NCBI RefSeq assembly: GCF_004114995.1
Contig: NZ_SDJP01000006.1
Coordinates: forward strand, 62,001 to 126,000
Length of the DNA stretch: 64,000 bases
DNA from: Halorubrum amylolyticum
GTDB lineage: Archaea > Halobacteriota > Halobacteria > Halobacteriales > Haloferacaceae
Reading direction: 5' to 3'
The notes beneath the pieces are model-generated. The model saw nothing but the letters and a program-made list of their open reading frames with translations, ran no database searches and was not told the origin of the DNA. Below are positions 58,057-64,000 of the stretch, piece by piece. Every line of letters starts with the position of its first letter. Position 1 is the stretch's first letter. Both the position numbers and the translations under genes were made by a program.

Positions 58057-59459
58057 CATCCGTCTTTAGCTAAGAGACAAACCACGTGACAGCGGCGGCT
58101 TATCGAGGCTTCTTTGCGAGAGGAATGAGGAGGTGTCCGCTGTGCACACAGAAACCTCCTCATCGAGAATTATGCGTCGGCTCACTACATTGTTTCCCTC
58201 CGAGTTCCTCGAAGAGCACGCCGAGGAACTCGGCGTGGTCGAGCGAGAGGGCAAGCTGCAGATTCCAGTCCTTGTGTGGGCGCTCGTGTTCGGCTTCGCC
58301 GCAGGCGAGAGCCGAACACTCGCTGGCTTCAGACGCAGTTACAACTCCACGGCTGACGAGACGATCTCGCCCGGCGGCTTCTATCACCGGTTGACGCCGA
58401 CGTTGGCAGAGTATCTCCGCGACCTCGTCGAGCGTGGCCTCGACGAGGTCGCTGTTCCCGACGCTGTTGACACTGATATCGACCGATTCAGGGACGTGAT
58501 GATCGCTGATGGAACGGTGTTGCGGTTGCACGAGTTTCTCTCTGATGAGTTCCAAGCCCGCCACGAGGAGCAGGCTGGAGCGAAGCTCCACCTGCTCCAC
58601 AACGCCACCGAGCAGATGATTGAACGGATCGACGTAACGGATGAAAAAACGCATGACAGCACGTTGTTCAAGACGGGATCGTGGCTGTGCGAACGGCTGG
58701 TGTTGTTCGATCTAGCGTACTTCAAGTACCGCCGGTTCGCGTTGATCGACGAGAACGACGGCTACTTCGTGAGTCGGTTGAAGCAGAACGCGAACCCGGT
58801 GATAACGGAGGAATTACGGGAATGGCGCGGTCGCGCCATTCCCGTGGAGGGCGAGCAGATCCAGGATGTAGTCGATGACCTCTCACGGCAGTACATCGAC
58901 GTGGAGGTCGAAGCGGAGTTCAAGCGCGGACCGTACGAGGGGACGCGGTCGCTGGACACGAAGCGGTTCCGCGTCGTCGGCGTCCGTGACGAGGACGCCG
59001 ACGACTACCATCTCTATATCACGAATCTACCGCGAGAGGAGTTCTTGCCGGCGGATCTAGCGACGCTGTATCGGTGTCGGTGGGAGGTAGAGACACTGTT
59101 CCGTGAGCTGAAAACGCAGTACGAACTCGACGAGTTCGACACGAGCAACCCTGCTGTCGTGGAAATCTTGCTGTACGCGGCGTTGCTGTCGTTGCTGGTG
59201 AGCCGTGAGCTGTTGGATCTGGTCACTGAGCAGGCTGATGACGAGCTCGTGTTTCCGCCGGAACGCTGGGCGGCGACCTTCCGGTCGCACGCCCAGCTCA
59301 TCCTCCACGACCTCGGTGAATACCTCGGCTACTCGCCGCCACCGCTGTTGGAGCGGCTGATCGAAGACGCTCAGAAAATCCACCAGCAACGACCGATCTT
59401 ACAGGAGACGCTCGCTACCGCTACGCAACCGAGGTGTGAGTCTTAGCTAAAGACGAATG
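58057..59459. mobile_element. ISH8-like IS4-family insertion sequence (1403 bp)
   Basis: Ends are inverted repeats (left CATCCGTCTTTAGCTAAGA; right, reversed, CATTCGTCTTTAGCTAAGA) bounded by identical 10-bp duplications. It holds one intact transposase gene. Inserted in the middle of a tnpB gene. Confidence 0.9.
58133..59446 (+). CDS. IS4-family (ISH8-type) transposase (437 aa)
   Basis: DDE transposase: VMIADGTVLRLHEFL (first Asp), LVLFDLAYFKYRRF (second Asp), and YRCRWEVETLFRELK, which fits the IS4 Y-(2)-R-(3)-E-(6)-K signature exactly. Length and single-frame organisation are normal, so it should be active. A start at 58172 (MRRLTTLF) is an alternative. Confidence 0.92.
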   Translation: MSAVHTETSSSRIMRRLTTLFPSEFLEEHAEELGVVEREGKLQIPVLVWALVFGFAAGESRTLAGFRRSYNSTADETISPGGFYHRLTPTLAEYLRDLVERGLDEVAVPDAVDTDIDRFRDVMIADGTVLRLHEFLSDEFQARHEEQAGAKLHLLHNATEQMIERIDVTDEKTHDSTLFKTGSWLCERLVLFDLAYFKYRRFALIDENDGYFVSRLKQNANPVITEELREWRGRAIPVEGEQIQDVVDDLSRQYIDVEVEAEFKRGPYEGTRSLDTKRFRVVGVRDEDADDYHLYITNLPREEFLPADLATLYRCRWEVETLFRELKTQYELDEFDTSNPAVVEILLYAALLSLLVSRELLDLVTEQADDELVFPPERWAATFRSHAQLILHDLGEYLGYSPPPLLERLIEDAQKIHQQRPILQETLATATQPRCES

Positions 59460-59469
59460 GTCTTCGGGT
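59460..59469. repeat. Target-site duplication, right copy
   Basis: GTCTTCGGGT, identical to 58047-58056. Confidence 0.9.
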
Positions 59470-60035
59470 TTAATCTCACTCAGTGACGGTTTCTCTGGCG
59501 TGTCTTCCACGGTGGTGACGAGCGAGACGTACCACTCACCCGTCGATTCTTTTTTGAGGATGACCTCGTCAATCTCGTCTTTGGATGGCACGTTGCGGTC
59601 TGCTCGGATCTTGAACCAGCCGATCTTTTCGAGTCGGAGTCGCACGAATCGGTCGTCGCCCGTGTTGTGATCCACGTTCCAGCGACGGGGTTGATTGTAC
59701 GACACTGAGCGAAATTCGCCTTTGCCTTGCCACTGTAACCTTCCGACGTTGTAGCCGTTTTCTCGACGTTCTTGCAGTGTTTCCAGATCGCTGTGGATCT
59801 GAGTGATGGCTTGTTGTGCGGCGTGTCTGGAGGGTTCCGCGAAGGTCGGCCAGCGGTCTGCCCAAGCGGTGAGTTTGTTGTGTTGGTCGTAGTCTGATGG
59901 TCGGTCGTTGTAGTCGGAGTTGTAGTAGTCTCGGACAGCGTGGTTGCGGATTTGGCGGAGGATGTCGATGTGGTGCCACGCTTCGCTCTCCACGTCGTCA
60001 GGCAGGTACGCGCGAAAACGAAGCGTGTGTTTCAC
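59470..60035 (-). pseudogene. tnpB: N-terminal half of the split tnpB
   Basis: Starts MKHTLRFRAYLPDDV at 60035. It carries the N-terminal OrfB region (WHHIDILRQIRNHAVRDYY, YDQHNKLTAWADRWPTF) and the wedge region to SLSEIKPE, where the IS interrupts. Uninterrupted, the protein would be about 420 residues. The recent insertion left no other damage. Confidence 0.9.
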
Positions 60036-60041
60036 CGTTGG

Positions 60042-60170
60042 TTAGTCGAGTTTTTCGACGATGAGTTTCAGTTGGTCGCCTTCTTCCAGATCAAGACCGT
60101 CTCGGACTTCTTCTGGGATCGTGACGACACCCCGTTGTCGCAGTTTTGGATAGCATTCCATCTGTCCCAT
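60042..60170 (-). CDS. AbrB-like small protein preceding tnpB (42 aa)
   Basis: MGQMECYPKLRQRGVVTIPE, GLDLEEGDQLKLIVEKLD: a swapped-hairpin AbrB motif without extra domains. It ends 6 bp before the tnpB start, like the DUF2080-type gene before the 45197 tnpB. A likely regulator of its element. The start at 60170 follows the AT-rich promoter stretch. Confidence 0.7.
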   Translation of the reverse strand: MGQMECYPKLRQRGVVTIPEEVRDGLDLEEGDQLKLIVEKLD

Positions 60171-60239
60171 ACTGAATAATACTGTCTTAGGCATAATAAT
60201 GCTGTCGGCTTCAACCCCGGGGTCAAGCCCCGGGGCAGT

Positions 60240-61367
60240 CGCCTCGACCGCCTGTACAAGCATCACGACCGTCTCACCGACTGGAAAGACGAGTTTTCCG
60301 TGTTCACAGAGGTTCACTCGAAAGCACTCCAGCGAACCGTTACGCGGTTCTATCAGAACCTCTCGAATCTCTCTGAAAAGAAACGGAATGGTCAGAAGGT
60401 CGGGATGCTCAAGTGGAAATCGCCAGCGGAGTTTCAGAGTATGACGTATTCGCAGTCAGGTTTCGAACTCAAAAACACGAGTGGCCGCAACGCGACACTC
60501 TGGCTCTCCAAAATCGGTGACATCCCGATCCGCTACCACCGCGAACTCCCAGATAAAGCGGAGATCAAAGAAGTCACGATTAAAAAAGAGACAACCGGTG
60601 AGTGGTTCGTCTCTTTCGGTCTCGAAACCGATGAGGCCGATCTACCCGAAAAACCCAACGTAGACGCACTCAACACGAACAACAGCGTTGGAATCGATCT
60701 CGGTATCCGCAACTACATCCACACCTCGGACGGGAAAACTGTAGATTGGCTCGATCTCGGAGACGAGTACGAACAACTCCGTCGCAAGCAACGCAAACTC
60801 TCTCGCAAAGAGGAAGGGTCAAACAACTACGAGAAACAACGACTGAAGGTTGCGAAGATCAAGCGTCACATCCGGCGGAAGGTGCTGGACTACCAGCACA
60901 AACTCACGACGTGGCTCGTCCGCGAGTACGACGCGGTGTTCGTCGAGAACTTGGATGTGAAGGGGATGCTGGAACAGTCGTACAACGCCCGGAACAAGCA
61001 GGATGCGGCGTGGCGACAGTTCATCACTCTGCTCGAATATAAAGCCGAGCTGTACGGGACGCACGTGGTTCAAGTCGAAGCGCGGGGCACGACGAAAGAG
61101 TGCGCGTCGTGTGGCGTGGAGACAGCGAAACCCATCTGGGTTAGAGAGCATTCGTGTCCCTCGTGTGGGTTTGAATGTGACCGTGACGCGAATGCGGCGA
61201 TGAACGTCTTGCAGAGAGGCTTTGCTGAATTAGGGCTGGGATGGCCCGAAGATACGCCTGTGGAGACTGCGCTCCCTGCGAACACCCATTCGGTGTCTGC
61301 AAAGCGCGTCGTAGAAGCAGGAAGCCCTACCCTCAAGGAGCGAGCGGCGTCAGCCGTGAGCGAGTAG
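60240..61367 (+). pseudogene. tnpB: N-terminally truncated tnpB
   Basis: Open frame from 60240 without a natural start (DRLYKHHDRLTDWKDEFSVFTEVHSK). Comparison with 25682 and 62831 shows that about 50 N-terminal residues are missing. RuvC and zinc motifs are complete (NSVGIDLGIRNYIH, AVFVENLDVKGML, CASCGVET, CDRDANAAMNVLQRG); note EN instead of ED after the catalytic Glu. It abuts the left-end hairpin of the neighbouring element (about 60215-60236), so recombination between ends may have removed its start. GTG 60300 could still initiate. Confidence 0.8.
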
Positions 61368-61372
61368 GGTAG
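61327..61372 (+). ncRNA. Right end / omega-RNA-like hairpin
   Basis: CTACCCT pairs with AGGGTAG; the inner words CTCAAGGAGCGAG and GAGCGAGT and a GGC/GCC hairpin match the other right ends. Confidence 0.5.
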
Positions 61373-61498
61373 TTCACAGACTGTCGAGGCGAATGCCACG
61401 GAGCTTGACCCCGAGGCGGTTCACGCGGATGAAGATGTTAGCTGGAGATCATCTTGAAAATCAGTAGTATTTCAAAAGATGAATATAGATAAGAGGTT

Positions 61499-61780
61499 AT
61501 GTACGATCTGACTGGCTTTCAACGCGACTTGCTGTACGTAATCGCCGGCCTTGATAACCCCCACGGGCTCGCGATCAAAGACGATCTCGAGGAGTACTAC
61601 GAAAAAGAGATCCACCATGGGCGGCTCTATCCAAATCTCGACACGCTTGTTGAGAAAGGACTTGTCGAAAAAAGCCAACGTGATCGACGGACCAACGAAT
61701 ACACCATGACTCGTCGAGGCATCAGAGAGATCGAAGCACGGACAGAATGGGAAGCCAAGTATATTGACCTCGACGGGTGA
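61499..61780 (+). CDS. PadR-like winged-helix regulator (93 aa)
   Basis: GFQRDLLYVIAGLDNPHGLAIKDDLEEYYEKEIHHGRLYPNLDTLVEKGLVEKSQRDRRTNEYTMTRRG is a complete PadR winged helix (YPNLDTL recognition helix, wing with TNEYTMT). Full-length for the small archaeal PadR type. ATG lies 2 bp after an AT-rich promoter patch (61470-61498). It stands alone between transposon fragments. Confidence 0.85.
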   Translation: MYDLTGFQRDLLYVIAGLDNPHGLAIKDDLEEYYEKEIHHGRLYPNLDTLVEKGLVEKSQRDRRTNEYTMTRRGIREIEARTEWEAKYIDLDG

Positions 61781-62210
61781 CCGAGCTGCTGCGGATCGAG
61801 ACGAGCGCACCCGGTGGTCCACGGGTACCTCGTGCCATCGTTACAGTGGTAACGAGGCGAAACCCTACCGGCTGTACAGAATATAAGGAGAGTGCCCCAG
61901 GACTTGACTCTAAGGTGATTCGTCCGCACTGAGGAAATTACCAAACGAGATTGAGTTGACGGTGCGATCGAAAGTCACGACGCAAAAGGGGAGCGGCGGG
62001 AGGCGATCCGCTTTGCCTATTGATCATCCCCCTCAAGGTGGGGGAGGAAAGGGGGACGATCAGGCAAAATATATCACTATATTAACTAAAGCCTTTTGGA
62101 ATATGTGCCGCTGACCGAGCGGAAGAAAGCAGCGAACCACACCACGTGAATGAGTTACAGATCAGATATGGAGGCTTGGTGAACGGCCGGGTCAGTGATT
62201 GAGATCGAAG
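61781..62210. other. Gene-free region after the PadR-like gene
   Basis: Contains a hairpin CCCCCTCAAGGTGGGGG (about 62028-62045), reminiscent of a tnpB-type right end or a terminator. Otherwise nothing is supported. Confidence 0.4.
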
Positions 62211-62740
62211 CTACCGCTCGGAGGCGTACAGCCCGCCGCCGACCAGGACGAGCACGACGCCGAGGGCGGCGACGCCGAGCCCGACGACGAAGCCGCCGAA
62301 CCCGGGGCCGAAGTCGTCGACGTGGCCGGTCGTGTAGACGCTGTAGAGCGTGTCCCCCTTCCGGATCGCGGTCGGGAGCCGGTCGGCGTAGGGGTCGTTC
62401 ACCCGGGGGCGGTACCCCTCGCCGTCGGCCGTGGCGTTGTCCAGCAGGGGGTCGACGGTGCGCCGTTCGGCGGCCGACAGCGCCGCGTAGCGGGGCGCGC
62501 GCTCGGCGGTGGCGTTTGCGACCCGAGCGATCGAGACGGGCTCGGCGCGGACCGACGAGCCGTTCCCCGTCACGGTCAGGCTGTAGTACCCCTCGGTCCC
62601 GGCGTCGGTGTCGCGGACGAACGCGTACTCGTCGGCGATGTCGCGCAGGTCGGCCCGGGCGCCGTCGTCCGCCACCGTCGCCGAGCCGTTCGCCATCGCC
62701 GACTCCACCGCGCGGCGGGTGGCGTTTATCGGCGGACAAG
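62211..62740 (-). pseudogene. C-terminal part of a membrane-anchored protein, cut by a tnpB element
   Basis: The minus strand codes INATRRAVESAMANGSATVAD, EYAFVRDTDAGTEGYYSLTV, LPTAIRKGDTLYSVYTTGHVDDFGPGF and a final membrane helix (FVVGLGVAALGVVLVLVGGGLY) to the stop. The upstream end is replaced by tnpB left-end sequence at 62740. The very high GC matches the 22-25 kb backbone, so this is a chromosomal gene interrupted by the insertion. Confidence 0.65.
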
Positions 62741-62747
62741 GCGAATA

Positions 62748-62768
62748 CCCCGAGGCTTGACCTCGGGG
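62748..62768. repeat. Left-end hairpin of the last tnpB element
   Basis: CCCCGAGG-CTTGA-CCTCGGGG with the same flanks as 26986-27006 in opposite orientation. Confidence 0.6.
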
Positions 62769-62830
62769 ATGAAGCCGACAACTCGTGATACAAACCACTA
62801 AATGAACACATCACTAATCAATAGACGGCG

Positions 62831-64000
62831 ATGGAATACAGTCACCGCTACCACGCTTACCCGACACAAGAGGTAGCGGCTGGACTGGAACACCATCTGG
62901 ATGTTCATCGCCAGCTCTACAACCACGTCCGCTGGAACTACGAACAAGCCCCGGAAGACAATAAGCCGAGTGAGTACGACCAGAACAACAAACTTCCCGA
63001 CTGGAAGCGAGAGTGGCCCGTCTTCAGTAAACTACACTCGAAGGCCGCCCAAGCCACCGTCGCACGCTTCTATCGGAACCTCTCGAACCTTCGCAAGAAG
63101 AAGGAGAAGGGATACAACGTTGGCCGGCTCAAACGGCAATCTCCCACCGATTATCGAAGCGTCACGTACAACCAGTCTGGTTTCGACCTCGATGAAAAGA
63201 GGGGCCAAGACAGGTTCGCGTACGTCCGCTTCAGCAAAATCGGTTGGGTGAAGATCCGTTACCACCGCCCGATTCCCGACCACGCCACCATCAAAGAGGT
63301 CACGTTCAAGAAGGAGACGACTGGCGAGTGGTTCGTCTCCTTCGGCCTCGAAACCGACGACGCCGATCTCCCCGAGAAACCCGACGTGGAATCGCTGGAC
63401 GCGAGCAACAGCGTCGGCATCGACCTCGGAATACTCAACTACATCCACACTAGCGATGGCAAAACCGTGGATTGGCTCGACCTCGAAGACGACTACGAGC
63501 GACTCGAACGCGAACAGCGTAAGTTATCTCGGAAGGAGAAGGAGTCGAACAACTACGAGAAACAACGAGTCGAAGTTGCCAAACTCAAGCGTCGGATTCG
63601 TCGGAAGGTGCTGGACTACCAGCACAAGATAACGACATGGCTCGTCCGGGAGTACGACGCCGTATTCGTCGAAGACCTGAACGTGAAGGGGATGCTTGAA
63701 CAGTCGCACAACACTCGAAACAAGCAGGATGCGGCGTGGCGACAGTTCATCACCCTGCTCGAATACAAAGCAGAATTGTACGGCAGTCACGTCGTGCAGG
63801 TCGAAGCCCGAGGCACGAGCAAAGAATGCGCGTCGTGCGGTGTGGAGACAACGAAATCCATCTGGGTCAGGGAACACTCCTGTCCGTCGTGTGGATTTGA
63901 GACGGACAGGGACGCGAATGCGGCGATGAACGTTTTGCAGAGAGGCTTTGCTGAATTAGGGCTGGGATGGCCCGAAGACACGCCCGTGGAGACTGTGACC
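62831..64000 (+). CDS. tnpB: TnpB (runs off the window end)
   Basis: Starts MEYSHRYHAYPTQEVAAGL. RuvC motifs are NSVGIDLGILNYIH and AVFVEDLNVKGML, the zinc ribbon has CASCGVET and CPSCGFET, and the last motif is DRDANAAMNVLQRG. It is very close to the copy at 25682, differing at scattered positions. Intact as far as visible; about 20 C-terminal codons lie beyond 64000. Confidence 0.9.
   Translation, partial: MEYSHRYHAYPTQEVAAGLEHHLDVHRQLYNHVRWNYEQAPEDNKPSEYDQNNKLPDWKREWPVFSKLHSKAAQATVARFYRNLSNLRKKKEKGYNVGRLKRQSPTDYRSVTYNQSGFDLDEKRGQDRFAYVRFSKIGWVKIRYHRPIPDHATIKEVTFKKETTGEWFVSFGLETDDADLPEKPDVESLDASNSVGIDLGILNYIHTSDGKTVDWLDLEDDYERLEREQRKLSRKEKESNNYEKQRVEVAKLKRRIRRKVLDYQHKITTWLVREYDAVFVEDLNVKGMLEQSHNTRNKQDAAWRQFITLLEYKAELYGSHVVQVEARGTSKECASCGVETTKSIWVREHSCPSCGFETDRDANAAMNVLQRGFAELGLGWPEDTPVETVT

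Overview
The window is haloarchaeal DNA. The proteins are acidic, leaderless starts and tightly overlapping genes are common, and the transposons are of haloarchaeal types (IS200/IS605-type tnpB elements, an ISH8-like IS4 element, IS1595 and IS5 copies). The backbone that shows through is chromosomal: a nucleotidyltransferase / epimerase / polyprenyl sugar-phosphate transferase group, a histidine kinase and a dicarboxylate symporter (about 19-25.4 kb), plus a very GC-rich truncated membrane-protein gene near 62.5 kb. A Halorubrum-like genome is a reasonable guess but is not proven here. Around this backbone lie several accessory islands made of duplicated modules, toxin-antitoxin pairs and transposons.

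Layout. 0-6.5 kb: module A (small zinc ribbon, winged helix, 158-aa zinc protein, 953-aa HTH protein, 85-aa protein, PD-(D/E)XK nuclease), then an MntA-HepT pair and a broken second nuclease. 6.5-11.4 kb: a MITE-like element carrying a ribbon-helix-helix gene, several TumE-TumA pairs (two damaged), a tnpB element and VapBC. 11.5-18.2 kb: a paired system of two large proteins (here called X and Y), followed by 1.4 kb without genes. 18.2-25.6 kb: a decayed RNA-ligase operon, then the chromosomal backbone. 25.6-29.5 kb: transposon pile-up. 30.4-35 kb: module B, a second copy of module A. 35-36 kb: HTH-HicB-HicA.

36.5-43.8 kb is the most unusual part. At least twelve recognisable tRNA genes, further tRNA-like or hairpin RNAs, and small ORFs lead directly into a Ro60-type (TROVE plus vWA) protein. 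A nucleotidyltransferase and an intact RNA ligase operon follow. I read this as an RNA surveillance, repair or replacement island: the array could supply tRNAs, Ro60 could bind defective or Y-like RNAs, and the ligase could reseal breaks. The RNA-targeting toxin families nearby (HepT, PIN, HicA) fit that idea. The functional link is inference.

44-48 kb: an HTH plus partner gene, a frameshifted tnpB, and an archaeal ATPase with a palindromic promoter site. 48-52.7 kb: the second X/Y pair (Y' then X', minus strand). 52.7-56.6 kb: nearly 4 kb without genes, holding three families of direct repeats, one an iteron-like array of about 20 units. 56.6-64 kb: HicBA, a tnpB split by an ISH8-like element with a 10-bp target duplication, a truncated tnpB, a PadR-like regulator, the truncated membrane gene and a last tnpB that runs off the window.
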